From positions 235,970-299,969 of the forward strand of contig SAXG01000056.1 in the NCBI GenBank assembly GCA_012932865.1: a DNA stretch of 64,000 bases. The letters are read 5' to 3'. Positions 1 through 11,109 of the stretch are shown here, in pieces. Origin of the DNA: Amylostereum areolatum. Its lineage: Eukaryota; Basidiomycota; Agaricomycetes; Russulales; Stereaceae. Positions within the stretch are counted from its first letter, which is position 1, and each line of letters opens with the position of its first letter. Below the pieces are notes generated by a model. The model saw nothing but the letters and a program-made list of their open reading frames with translations, searched no databases and had not been told where the DNA came from. Made by a program: the position numbers and the translations under genes.

Positions 1-41
1 ACTTGCTGTCTAAGGTCTGCGTTGACGATTGTTTTGCGTAG

Positions 42-764
42 AGCGATGGTCGCTGACATCTTTGTTGAACAGCTTCTTGAGAAGGACCCCTCCAGGCGTA
101 TTTCTATCCCTGATGTCAAACGACACCCCTACTTTGCTGACGTGTATGCACCTATTGCTGTACTTCTATCGACGCTCTGACTAACAGCCCCTCCAGCGAC
201 TGGAAAATTCTATCTAAGAGAGTCACATCTCCCTTCGTCCCACCCATCCCCAACAAGGATAGCACAACAACGGATCCCGTTATTATCGTTGGTGGCCCCG
301 AGATCGACCCGTCCTCTCAGGATGGGTTTCCAGAGTTCTTCTTTTCGGCACCATCATTTCGAACCGCGGAGTATGCGGCACGATACAACACCAGGTTTTC
401 TCCTGAACCGCATCGTCATCACCATCGCGGTGCCGGGCGCCTTCTCGCTTTCTTTGCCCCGGCGAGACCTCTGGATTCCAAAGTGCAGGAGCACTTGAGC
501 CCTAATCCCACCGCAGTCCTCGGAATGCCAACAGCCACAATGTCCAGATCTTACAGCCGTCTCTCCATTATACGGAACTTGTTCCACGCTACCAGACCCG
601 AGTCGACCGTAAGCAAGCACAAAGACGGAGATCGAGAGATAAAGAAGGCGATCACGCAGGAGCCTTGGACAGCGCTTGTGGAAGACACAGTGCTGGATGT
701 GTTGGCGGCCGTAGAGGAGTTCGATGCAGAGCACGAGAAGGGGGCACGGAAGGGATGGTGGTGA
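42..764 (+). CDS. Serine/threonine protein kinase, C-terminal part (5' end outside window)
   Basis: Only the last two exons are present: 42-143 and 197-764. Bases 1-41 are the end of an upstream intron. The visible protein (about 222 aa) starts in the last helix of a kinase domain: LLEKDPSRRISIPDVKRHPYF is the typical subdomain XI pattern with its invariant arginine. It continues with DWKILSKRVTSPFVPPIP, which resembles the hydrophobic/PF-type tail found after the catalytic domain in AGC-like kinases. The remaining ~170 residues are low complexity, with a histidine run, and end in an acidic/basic segment closing with GWW. The donor gtatgc at 144 was chosen because it restores the frame into ADVDWK. 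The ATP-binding and catalytic loops lie outside the window, so the family cannot be named more closely. Confidence 0.75.
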
Positions 765-1359
765 TCGGGGAGTCCGCATGCAGATGGAAGGTGGCTGTCG
801 ACGTTCTCTGCTGAACTTGTGTTCAACGTTCAATGTCAGTACTTGTAGCAAAGCACTTTCGATATACTAATAGCCCGCTCGATCTTAGTCACGTGATCGC
901 GTTCAAAGCGCTGGCGCGGTTGTGAAATAACTTGTCTTCGTTACAGGTTCTTACCGCCCGGTTACAAGTTGACTCTACGACTCTACTCAATTCCTGGCTA
1001 TCAGATTTGACCTCGACGCACCCTTTCACTGGACGACCACCCACCGCGAGGACGGACCGTCTGCAATTCGCACGGCCCTTGGATGAGGAGCACCCTTCCG
1101 AAGGTGGGTGATAGAACCTCCACATTGCCGAGCAACAGAGGTCGGGAATGATATTCTTTACATAAATTCTCAAATGGGACCGGCCACCCCGCAGCAAGCG
1201 AGGACGATCGACATCGTGTTTACCACGAGGTCAGAGGAGGGGTCATGATATGAATCTATAACACTCCCAGCTCACCCTTGGGTCCTGCACCTTCCTATCC
1301 CACCTCTCACGACTCCTCTTCGTTCTATCTTCTCCACATCTTCATTTCCACCGTCGACC
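765..1359. other. Intergenic region, kinase to next gene
   Basis: No ORF with protein-like composition and no RNA gene was recognised. The last ~120 bases before the next start codon are pyrimidine rich (cctatcccacctctcac and similar), the usual look of a fungal core promoter/5' leader. Confidence 0.5.
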
Positions 1360-2341
1360 ATGCCTGGAGAGGTCAAATTCACTGAGTACGGCGTTCCCTA
1401 CGTCGTCGAGTTCGCCAACGTCTCCATCTGGCCCCGCCAGCCTACCACTTCCGTTCCCGCTCCGAGTGAACGTCCGCTAGGTCGCTCAAACACAATGCCC
1501 CTACCACGCACGCAGAAATCACTTCCTGCACTCCCACAGCCAACACGCAGCGCCTCCCTCAAGTCCTCCCGCACGAAGTCCTCCAGATCAACAAAGGCGG
1601 CCGAAGAACCTAAGAACGAGACGTCTTGGCTGCTTTGCAGACGACCCGCGTCTCGTCCTCGCGCGCCGGATGGCCATCGACACGGCAAAGTTTTCACAGA
1701 ATCCCAGGAGACGCTTGTTGAGCCTGCGAGCAAGCCTAGCCCTCTTCCGGAAGCCACATCCGTCGCGGTACCCTCCATAACCATTACGCCCGCGGAGGCC
1801 CTACCCGTCCTTCCCTCCAACGACGGCATCACCGCGCGCTCGGGCGGACTTCACATTGCGTTCCCCAATCCGTCGCTCTCCACACGTAAAGCCAGCGGCG
1901 ACGCCGTGCTCGTAGCGAAACGTGCGTCGCGCCGACTGTATCGTTTGAGCAAGACCATCGCCGACGCCGTGCTGGCCGCGGGCATGGACACGCGCACGAC
2001 GGTCGCGCATAAGGCAGGGCTGGACATCGCTGACATGGCGTCTACGCCCGCGTCTGGGGACTCAAAGGACAAAGGGAAGGCGGATGAGAAGGTCCTCTTC
2101 CGTGGTACCTATGGCCAGGTGCGCGCCGCGTTCCGCTTGGCAGGGCTTGTGACGCGGCCGTGCGACGAGGGAGGGTTCGCAGATGGTAGGTGTTCCCGAT
2201 CGCTTTTTCGGGGTGATAAGTTGTGGGTGCTCATGGTACTTGGTATGTGCAGCAACGCGCTTGGGTGCGCTGTTCGTCGCAAACCGGGACGGACAGGGCG
2301 CGGTCGTGTTCACGAAAATTGTGATGTGGGGCACGCCTTGA
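1360..2341 (+). CDS. Hypothetical basic, Ser/Pro-rich protein
   Basis: Two exons, 1360-2185 and 2253-2341; about 304 aa. The start ATG follows a pyrimidine-rich leader. The first 150 residues are disordered, rich in S, P, R and K. A more ordered part follows, roughly residues 160-220 (KRASRRLYRLSKTIADAVLA, then MDTRTTVAHKAGLDIADMAS). The intron is inferred because reading through it gives a poor tail. Splicing gatg|gtaggt to the acceptor tatgtgcag instead gives a compact end with LGALFVANRDGQGAVVFTK and a stop at 2339-2341. No known domain was recognised and no function is proposed. Confidence 0.6.
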
Positions 2342-3211
2342 GCGTGGCACTAGCGGACAACAAACCAATGAACCACGCTGGCTGATACGCGCGTTATGCG
2401 TGTATGGGCGATAGGGGTGCCCGCCTTTTGGGGTGCTCACTCTCGGTCCTCGTGCTGGGGATCCTGTCGTAATATCGAAGAGACGACTGTAGAATGTATC
2501 ATTAAGGTATGCTATCGATTTCTCCAGACCGTCTGACTGGCACAGCCGGTATGTACTATATTATCCTCGACGCCCATTCCGAGCCTAGTCGCCCTATCCT
2601 CGAGGCAGCTCTGCAACCTTTGCTACATGCTGGCTCCTCGTGTATTCGATTTCGCACTTCCCCCGCATCCCACCTCATCCCATGCATACCCCACTATTTT
2701 CATGCCGCAGACGCATGTCCCGTCACGATATACCCTTCTTATGGACTCACGTCGCACGTACAAGTCTACGACTGCTCAGGACAATTACGTTTATCTATCT
2801 ATCAGACTTGCTGAGAAATGTAATTCTATCTGTTTGTATACCATCGGATCATGGGACGTTCAACGCTCAACGCTCAACGTTCGACCTCCGACCTGACCGG
2901 CTTGACATGACCCACCGGGAACCAGTGTACGATTCTCAGTCCCACGAGACCCATAAAGCGCGCTGCAAGGCGCTGCCATCAAAGAGAGGAAGATCGAGAG
3001 GCGCTGCTTGCAGTTGATGATCTGTCCTACAATCGCTGTCAAGGTAGGCATCCCAGGCTGGAATGCGGGAAGTGACCACCTTCCCTGGATTGATGCGGCT
3101 CGTGGGTATAAAAGTTTTTCTGATTGAAGTGCATAGGTACTTGATCAAAACCCAACCCTTATAGCCCTGTAGCAAGGACCTGGCAACTTCCGACACCTCC
3201 CAGCAGATAAC
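2342..3211. other. Intergenic region
   Basis: 870 bases with only short, unconvincing frames. No tRNA, repeat or recognisable exon was seen. A TATA-like gggtataaaag occurs near 3104-3114, about 100 bases before the HET gene start, and may be its core promoter. Confidence 0.45.
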
Positions 3212-4726
3212 ATGGACTTCCGACTCGTCATAGAGGCTCCCAGCGACCACTCCGGCCCATCCTTTGAGCTCGAAGGAAAAACATGGTGCCTATCTGACTC
3301 TCTTGATGTTCAATCCATGCATTCTTCCGTCCCCAACTATACATGTGTCTCCTACGTATGGGGCGATGGCCGTGTCCCCAACCCAATCCACCCACGACTG
3401 TCCATGTCAAATCACACCCTCCCTGCCTTAGCAGCAGCGATCCGTACGCAGCCCGCCGGAACCGGATTTTGGATGGATGCGTTTTGTGTTCCTGTGGAGC
3501 GGACGACCAAGACAGCGACGCTAGCGAGTATGGGATTCATCTATTCCCGTGCTACGACGGTTGTGGTCATCCTTTCCGAGGTGTCGCTGAATGCATTCCA
3601 GGAGATCGCGGCCTGGGACTACACGCGGAAGGCAGACCCTCCAAAGGCCCCAATGGATGTCCTGGAGCAAGACATGTGGATACGGAGCGTGTGGACGTAT
3701 CAAGAGGTCGTAAACAGCCAAAGCCTGCTGTTCGCGGGTGATGGAGTGCAGGGTACATCCACGAAGGGTGCCGACTTCCTGAACGGCCTGGGTCATTACA
3801 TGATGGAGTACAAGAAACAGAACAACCTCACCGCATTCGACTTCCGCACGATCCATCCCGGACTGGACACTTTCGAAGACCTCATCGCCGACTGGTTGGT
3901 GGCGGATTACACCGATCGGAGCGCGTGTCAAGTCGTGTCGGGGGTACAGCAGCGGAAGTGGGCGGAAGATCGCAACTACTTCTATTCAATTATCGGCGCG
4001 GTGACGCAGGTGCCGATGAAGCGTCCGTTGGAGTCGACCACCGAAACGCTGGCCAAAGCCTTCATGACAGTGTGCGCGGACAAGGGCGATTACTCGTTCA
4101 TCTTCTTCGCCAACGAGCGAGACAACAGAGCGGGGATGGGATGGTGTCCATCGGCGGGGATATTTCGGATGGTCGTTCCATGGCATTACTATGGGGAAAG
4201 GCAACCGGGAAAACGGGACAGCAAAGGAGTCCTGACGATAGAAGATATGGTCCGTCTAGAGAGATCAGCAAGCATTGGGGATGATGCAAAGCGTTTCGTG
4301 GAAACGTTCGTCCAGGGCGGACTGCAACGGAACCCATTTCCGGGAACGTCCACGCTCAGCACACGCCTCTACAACCGCCTGCAACAGATGGGGTTTAGTG
4401 GCAGCGCCATGCCGTTGACAACGACAGATGGGTTCTTCTTCCCGCAATGGCAGATCGAAGAGGGCGAGGTAGAAGTGTGGAGGTCGTCTGTCGTGCGTGC
4501 GGCATTTGGAGGTCCTGGGTTGGCGGTAGTGTTGATCGGGGGTGGAAAGACGTATGTGCCCGGGATTTTCGTGGGCAGTGTGGCCTTGGGCGTAGGAAAG
4601 CAGGGAAAGCTCGTGATCGACACTTCGCAAATACAGCCATCAGATTTGGACCTGATTTACCGAACTATCCCCATTTGTGTTATTTGTGCTATTGCGTGCT
4701 ACTTCTGGCGGAGATACTCCCAGTAG
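3212..4726 (+). CDS. HET-domain (heterokaryon incompatibility-like) protein
   Basis: Single-exon gene, 504 aa. Residues about 44-190 carry the HET signature in order: YTCVSYVWGDGR, then FWMDAFCVPVE, then a stretch around MGFIYSRATTVVVILSE, then the aromatic block DMWIRSVWTYQEVVNSQ. HET domains occur in fungal non-self recognition and regulated cell-death proteins, but most family members are uncharacterised. The C-terminus ends with a probable membrane segment (IPICVICAIACYFW) followed by RRYSQ, which suggests a tail-anchored protein. No NACHT or ankyrin repeats follow the domain. The domain call is strong; a role in incompatibility is inference only. Confidence 0.85.
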   Translation: MDFRLVIEAPSDHSGPSFELEGKTWCLSDSLDVQSMHSSVPNYTCVSYVWGDGRVPNPIHPRLSMSNHTLPALAAAIRTQPAGTGFWMDAFCVPVERTTKTATLASMGFIYSRATTVVVILSEVSLNAFQEIAAWDYTRKADPPKAPMDVLEQDMWIRSVWTYQEVVNSQSLLFAGDGVQGTSTKGADFLNGLGHYMMEYKKQNNLTAFDFRTIHPGLDTFEDLIADWLVADYTDRSACQVVSGVQQRKWAEDRNYFYSIIGAVTQVPMKRPLESTTETLAKAFMTVCADKGDYSFIFFANERDNRAGMGWCPSAGIFRMVVPWHYYGERQPGKRDSKGVLTIEDMVRLERSASIGDDAKRFVETFVQGGLQRNPFPGTSTLSTRLYNRLQQMGFSGSAMPLTTTDGFFFPQWQIEEGEVEVWRSSVVRAAFGGPGLAVVLIGGGKTYVPGIFVGSVALGVGKQGKLVIDTSQIQPSDLDLIYRTIPICVICAIACYFWRRYSQ

Positions 4727-4969
4727 AATACCAATATCACCACATCCCATCACTGGTTTCAGTTCGGTTTAGGTGTCTAAACAAATGTCCACCGTTTTTG
4801 AAGGTAGCGGCGCTATCACGTATGTCACTACTTATGTATGCGCAGCGGCATTGTTCGACTGTCTGATGCGAGCCAAGTACGACTGACGCTCAAAGGCTTC
4901 ATCTCATTTCTACTCCAATGCGACTCTGCACCTTCCCAGGCCCCCCTTCAACATCGTCGCTCGGGACGC

Positions 4970-6317
4970 ATGCCACCCCACTGGTCTACCCACATCCGTT
5001 CCACTCTGGACCGCATCTCCTCTCAAAATGAGTTCGCACCCGTCAAGTCACAATGGAAAAATCCAAATGACATCCTTAGGTATGAAGTAGTCGCGTATAC
5101 ACAAGTACAACAGCATACACTGACGTTTGGACCATATTTTCAGTATCTTGATGATTATTGGCGGAGACCTGGTCCAACGAGCGGTTGCCCAACTCGCCGG
5201 TGCGGGCCCATTCTTCTTGACCCCCGTAGCCTTTTCCTTTGGCTGGGTTTCATACTCCCTCAACGCCTTGCTCTCCTCTGTGGGAGATGGCCGACTCATG
5301 CCTCCCGCCGACACACCTTCTATCATCGTTAACGCGAAAAATGGTTATATTCGCACCAACCAGTCCTGGGTCCTCGGGCGTCTCCTTCGAGACCACCGCA
5401 CTCGGCATGACAAGGAGGTCAGGGGCATGACCGTTACCATCTATCAAACCTCGAGTTCCAAGACCATGGGTGTTCCCGACTACGATTGGATTTACTGGAT
5501 CGGTTGGCTCACAATCCTCATCCAACACGCGATAGCCGTTATCCCAGGCGTTATCCACAACAACTGGGTCGTCCTCCTCATAACCGCATCCGGAACGCTG
5601 CTCGCGTTGGCGGGAGGTGCTTTACCACAATGGAAGGCTGAAAAATGGGCTGCTCGATCGGTCCACAGCCACTCGTCACCGCCAAAAGTGAAGAGAGAAG
5701 TTGCATGCCTCACTCGCGGAAACGGCAGCAGACACGTCATCGTCATCGTCAGCGAAGGGGCAGGTCTTAGGCTTGAGGACCTCGCCGCCGCTCGCGACGC
5801 TCGTTCCGTCTACTCCATTCCAATCACCGGTGTCCTCTTCGTTTTGTGGGTCGCCCATCTCTTAACCGTCGCGGGAGTGCAAGATGACGCTTGGTATCTC
5901 TTCGTCGTTGGTGGGCTTGGGATGTTGCAAAACGTTGTGGCTGCAGGAGCCGCTCGGGAGGCGAGCGCTTTAGGCATCCATTTAGAAGGAGAACATATCA
6001 TATACGGCGAAAAGGTTTTCGCCGCATTGAAGGAGGCCGAGATGCATGAACCCGGTGTGGGCATCTGCCTTATTCCCGTCTTCTTCCCAGGTGCATTGAG
6101 GGAAGATGAAATAGCATGGAGAGATGCAAGGATCGCGGACAATCGAAAGCGCGAGGAGAACAGGAAGCCGAAGGGAAAGGAAGGGAAGATCGCGGAGGGC
6201 AGCGACATCGGTACAGCAAGCTTGCCTGTGGCTGCAAGTGGACCACCTTTAGGATCTGGGGGTCCGAAGGCTGTCTCCTTGTCAATTCGGCCACAGCATA
6301 CTTCGCATACACTATAA
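4970..6317 (+). CDS. Multi-pass membrane protein of unknown function
   Basis: Two exons, 4970-5079 and 5144-6317; 427 aa. The first exon was added because the splice (CTTAG|gtatga ... ttttcag|T) extends the frame smoothly into DILSILMIIGGDLVQRAVAQ. The protein has five or six hydrophobic segments: around residues 35-55, 62-85 (FFLTPVAFSFGWVSYSLNAL), 145-165, 170-190, 245-265 and 270-290. The tail is hydrophilic and Lys/Glu rich. Conserved-looking non-membrane motifs are VGDGRLMPP and SWVLGRLLRDH. The overall pattern matches a family of fungal integral membrane proteins that to my knowledge has no assigned function. It lies 243 bases downstream of the HET gene on the same strand, as a separate gene. 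Confidence 0.75.
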
Positions 6318-6640
6318 CGGTGCGGAGCCATTCAGGCAATACTGCCTCCCTTCGATTCTTTATACTGACACGTTTCTAAATAAGGGATTTCCGATGTTTT
6401 ATTCTTCTTACGCCGTGGATGGAATCCGCAATTTGAATCGGGCGTACGTGTATTATCCAGATGTATTCCTGAGTTCTTATATACCATGGAAAGCAACGAA
6501 ACTTTCACCTAAGATCTACGCGAAGATATCGAGAGCCAGGCCTGGGCGGCTTTCGGGTCCGGCGGGGCGTAAGGCCGTCTATCGACGTATCGATATGTCA
6601 ATCGTCAGTCGAGTCACATATTTCGACTTCACCCTCCACC
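6318..6640. other. Intergenic region
   Basis: 323 bases between the membrane-protein gene and the D-amino-acid oxidase gene. No feature was recognised. The last 40 bases are pyrimidine rich and end in caccatgt, a good initiation context for the next gene. Confidence 0.4.
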
Positions 6641-8142
6641 ATGTCTACCTCGTCGTCCGTGAAGACCCATGTCACTGTCCTCGGCGCAGGCGTTATAGGA
6701 CTCACAGTCGCCTACGTGCTCACATATGGCCCTGACGCCCATCGCTTCAAGGTCACGATCGTTGCACGAGATATACCACCGGAGGACCTCAACAGCCAAG
6801 GGTTTGCTAGTCCGTGGGCCGTGAGTACCTTTCCGTTATCTCCGTTTGCTTCCGCAGGTCGATGGATGCGTATTAGGGAGCGAACTGGTCCCCCATGCAG
6901 TACGATGAACGGCTTCATCAATGGGAGAAACGAACTGTGTATGTGTCCTCCCCGTATGAATAGTGTTATGATGCTGAATGCAACCACAGCGACAAACTAT
7001 GGGATATGATTCCCACCGGTCGTGTTCTGGTGTGTGCAAGCCACTGTCACTGCGTGGCGTGACGTATGCTTCTAGGAACTCCGATGCTTACATTCGTCTA
7101 GAAATTACCCGCGAAGGTCTATTTCGAAGACGACGACTTTGTGGACAGCATATGGTGGAAGGATATCGTGCGAGAGGTAACACTTCGGTTTCAGGATCAC
7201 GAAAGTGTCGATTGAGATTGTGTCGTTTCAGTTCCGCGTAACGCCTTCCGTGTCGGACCTGCCCCCGAATGCCAAAGGGAGCGTCGAGTTTTACACTGTC
7301 TCTGTCAATCCTGGCCTTTACCTCGCGTGGCTGAAGTCGGAACTTCAAAGCAAAGGGGTCGAGTTTATCAAACACAAGGCCGTCAGCATTGACGAGGTTT
7401 GCGCGATGGCAGGCGAAGGTGGCGTCGTGGTAAATGCTACCGCGCTCGGTGGGGGTGCTTCCACTCGACACAGGCCATCGCGTTACTTACTTCCTGGCTT
7501 CTATCTATTATTCAAGGGGCTAAATCTTTGATCGGTGTCGAAGACACGAAGATGTATCCAATCCGAGGACAGACCATCGTCGCGCATGTACCCAAAGCCA
7601 CCGAATTCGTCACTTTGGTTCCCAGTGAGTCCGCATTGCGTTCAGCTTTCTCTTCTATATGCAACTCATGATGCGAAGAAACCCCCAGACCCGATGGCGC
7701 TATGTACCTAATACCTCGTCCCGCCCCACCGGGGATGGTCCTCGTCGGCGGAACATTCCAACCTAACAACTGGGATACCTCAGTTGATTATCCTACGGCG
7801 GATGCCATCTGGGAACGTGCGAAGAAATACGTTCCCGCCCTGCTAGATCCAGACGTGCGGATTTTAAGTCACAATGTAGGCTTGCGGCCCGCAAGGGAAG
7901 GCGGGCCCCGCGTCGAAACGGAGTATATCACCACGCCTAGGAAGGGAGGAATCATCCCTCGCCTCGAGGAGGGTACTGTGGAATCCAAGCGGACTCTGGT
8001 AATCCATGCGTATGGGTTTGGGTAAGTGTCGGTTCGTCTGTATTAGGATTAACTGACCCGCCACTGCATTAGTCCGGCTGGCTATCAGCAGTCCTGGGGC
8101 GCTGCGGAAGCGGCAGTCGAGCTTCTGAAGAGCCAGCTCTGA
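6641..8142 (+). CDS. D-amino-acid oxidase (FAD-dependent, peroxisomal)
   Basis: Eight exons: 6641-6820, 6877-6938, 6990-7029, 7102-7176, 7232-7448, 7517-7624, 7679-8021 and 8073-8142; 364 aa, the usual length. The enzyme oxidises D-amino acids to 2-oxo acids, ammonia and hydrogen peroxide. The N-terminus has the FAD dinucleotide-binding motif [15 protein letters not shown]. Family motifs follow: [62 protein letters not shown] and [16 protein letters not shown] (substrate-carboxylate arginine). Near the end is [19 protein letters not shown]. It ends in SQL, a type 1 peroxisomal signal variant. The acceptor before exon 7 (gcgaag, 7677-7678) is the least certain splice. Role by family: use of D-amino acids as nitrogen source. 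Confidence 0.93.
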
Positions 8143-9091
8143 TGACGCAAGGGGTATATGAGCATTGTTCTAGAATCAGGGAAGGTGGTGAGTCGTTCAG
8201 CACGTCTGTACTCGTGACCATGTTTGATCATTCTCATTGCTGAACAGGTATATTTCTTGTATCTGGATGAAGATAGGGGCGGCGTTCTCGAAAGACGCGC
8301 GCACACATAAGTATCGACTGACAGTCTCAAAGCGGGAACAGTGAGTACGAAAGAATCTCCCGCAAGTATGGAGGTGGAGTTTCTTGCGCCCCAAGGGCCA
8401 AGGCGATGCTTTCAGAGGTGTATATTTTCCAGTACGACGAGCTTGTCTGACAAACTCTCATGGCGGGTGCCTACCCTGCGAAAGCAGCCATGCGTTGACC
8501 TGCGAAAATATAGAGAGTTATCCTGTTCGCCACAAGGCTTGAGGACCGGAAGACTCGTTTGCCCTTTCGCCATTTCCCAGCTAAATTTGCTATCGTCCCT
8601 GGAATTGTACCAGTACCCACTAACCTTGGGAACAATTCAAAGCAATCCACGGCGTATCTGATCTTCTCCCGTGTGTGTTCTCACCATTATAGGATCCTTT
8701 CTCTCACCAGGCTGTGCTTCCTTGGGAGAAGACGACCATACCCAACGCCGGACCAAGGACCATTTCCCAAGGTTGCTCTAATTATAGCGACCTGTTCTGT
8801 GAACGCGAAGGTGATCTCGTGCCCCTTGCAGTGTTGTGCTCATCTTTTGGCTTTTTTGTGAAGCAGTCGCGCGTGGCGGCTTGCCAGAAGGTCGGAAGTA
8901 ATCGCTCACATGTTAAGGCGACATGTCGCGTTTTCCCGCATTCAGTGCGCGATATTCACCGTCGGGCAGATCCAGGCTGGAACATACTCCTGCAATCATC
9001 CCGTTCCATGGAAGCCTATCTTTTTGGTATAAAGCCACACCAATGGTATCTGTAAACCTTAGGGATCCACACCCACATCGAGTCGTCTGCC
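8143..9091. other. Intergenic region
   Basis: 949 bases. Short frames exist on both strands but none has a start, splice pattern or composition that supports a gene. A tttggtataaagcc motif near 9028-9040 is a likely TATA element for the protease gene that follows. Confidence 0.45.
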
Positions 9092-10772
9092 ATGTACTCT
9101 TTCACTACCCTTTCCATTTGGCTTTCGCTCGCCATCGCGGTCTCCTCGTCGCCTGTCGTCGTGCGGAATAACTTCGTCACCCTCCCCTTCGCGAAGAGTG
9201 TGAACGTCACCGGCCCTCTTGACTTGGTGCGGAAGGACCAGGCTCGTGCCAAGGGATTGCGTTCTCTTGCAAAGAGCAGGCTCAACGGCGAGGCTCTCGA
9301 TCCGGACGCTGTCGTCAACGTCGGAGTGACCAACCAGGCGACGACGTACACCGCGAACGTCGGTGTCGGTAGCCCCGCGACCAGCCTGTAGGCTAACTCG
9401 CGTCTTGTCTTTGCGACTATCTGCTGAAGCCCCCTTCCTACAGATAGCTTGTTGATCGACACAGGCAGTTCGAACACATGGGTGGGAGCTGGGAAGGCCT
9501 ACGTGCGGACGAGCACGTCGACTCAGACCAGCAACAGGGTCGTAAGTCCATTATCTCTCCTATCAATGTAACCACTTCCAACGTGCAAATGCTTCCAGTC
9601 GGTGACGTACGGATCAGGCTCATTCTCTGGTGGCGTACATTCTAATTCTTCCTGCATGTCGATTCCTGATCCTCCATGATAGGGACTGAATTCACGGACA
9701 CCGTCACGTTGGGCACGGGTCTCACGATCACCGGTCAATCCATCGGCGTTGCCTCGCGCTCAACTGGTTTCGACGGCGTTGATGGAATCTTGGGGTACGT
9801 TGACGCAAATGATGACCCGTGCTCATGCGCCTAACCGAACTCCAGGATTGGGCCTGTTGATTTGACACTTGGTAGGCCATCCGCTCATCTTCCTGTCAAT
9901 GCGAGTGCGATTAACTTCCATATGCACAGATACTTTGTCTCCGGCCACAAGCTCGAGTATCCCCACGGTTACGGATAACTTGTTCTCACAGGGAACCATC
10001 ACGAGCAATGTTGTAGGCGTATCCTTCGAACCAACTTCAAGTCTCTCGTCCAACAACGGGGAACTCACTTTCGGTGGCACCGATTCCAGCAAGTTCACAG
10101 GCTCCCTTACCTTCGCGTGCGTCCTTCATTAGGCTTTTCCTGGTGAATGTCCAAGGTGACCTCATTCTATGTAGGCCTATCACCAGCACCTCGCCGGCGA
10201 GCGAGTTCTGGGGAATCACCCAGTCCATTACCTACGGGTCCACGACCATTCTGTCCTCCACTGCGGGTATCGTCGACACCGGCACGACCCTTGTCCTGAT
10301 TGCATCGAGTAAGTTCTTTGACCACTCATCCTCGGCCACACCCTTAGTCGTCTGCAGACGCTCTCAGGGCTTATCAGTCCGCCACTGGTGCCGTCCTCGA
10401 CAATACAACTGGCCTGCTGCGCGTGACCACCGCCCAATTCAACAACTTGCAAACCCTCAACTTCAACATCGCTGGTGTACGTCTCTCTCCTTCCTCCTTT
10501 CCTTACCCACCTAACGCGGATTGGCGTGAGATCAGAAGACATTCGGCCTGACGCCTAACGCCCAAATCTGGCCCCGTGCGCTGAACACGGCCATCGGCGG
10601 CAATGCGAACAGCATCTACCTCATCGTAGGCGACCTCGGCACCAACTCGGGCGAGGGTTTGGACTTCATCAACGGGTTTGGCTTCCTCGAGCGGTTCTAT
10701 ACCGAGTTCGACACCGCAAACAGGCGCGTTGGGTTTGCTACCACCCCATTCACGACGGCGACTACGAACTAG
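9092..10772 (+). CDS. Secreted pepsin-like aspartic protease (A1, polyporopepsin type)
   Basis: Nine exons: 9092-9387, 9448-9541, 9599-9629, 9683-9794, 9846-9871, 9930-10116, 10175-10308, 10358-10476 and 10536-10772; 411 aa. A hydrophobic signal peptide (FTTLSIWLSLAIAVSSS) is followed by a ~65-residue propeptide and the mature enzyme. Both catalytic motifs are intact: DTGSSNTWVGA and GIVDTGTTLVLIAS. Other family marks are SVTYGSGSFSG (flap), DGILGIGP and the C-terminal FINGFGFLERFYTEFD with RVGFATT. The set resembles polyporopepsin-type proteases of wood-decay basidiomycetes. There are few cysteines, consistent with that subgroup. The acceptor of intron 1 is read as atag rather than the upstream ctacag, because only that keeps the frame into LLIDTGSS. 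Confidence 0.93.
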
Positions 10773-11109
10773 TGGGGCGATCGTTTTTTTTACTTGGTGA
10801 ATTGAATAAATTTCATTTGTGTTTTCATGGTATCGGACAAGATATGGATGTGTGTACCTCGTGGACAGCGTAGAGATAAAGCTTGAAGCCTGAGGGTCAC
10901 CGTCGCGACAGTATTCATCTGATGCGCAAGACCAGGAAACAGATGTCCATCTCGGTCTACAATAGCCGAGTGCACACTAAGGTCCACATCCATTTTAATG
11001 ACATATCCGTCCGGACTACAATACAACAGAAGTACTTTACGATATAACTGCACGATGAATAGGAATAGGATACAAAAGCCAAAGATGCTAATCTGCGGAT
11101 AGATCATGC
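10773..11109. other. Intergenic region between convergent genes
   Basis: 337 bases shared by the 3' ends of the protease gene (plus) and the RING gene (minus). A T-run and attgaataaa at 10789-10808 could serve 3' end formation of the protease mRNA. Nothing else was seen. Confidence 0.4.

Noticed and set aside
2509..3017. Three overlapping short plus-strand frames
   Set aside because: Compositionally random, no conserved motif, no plausible exon joining.
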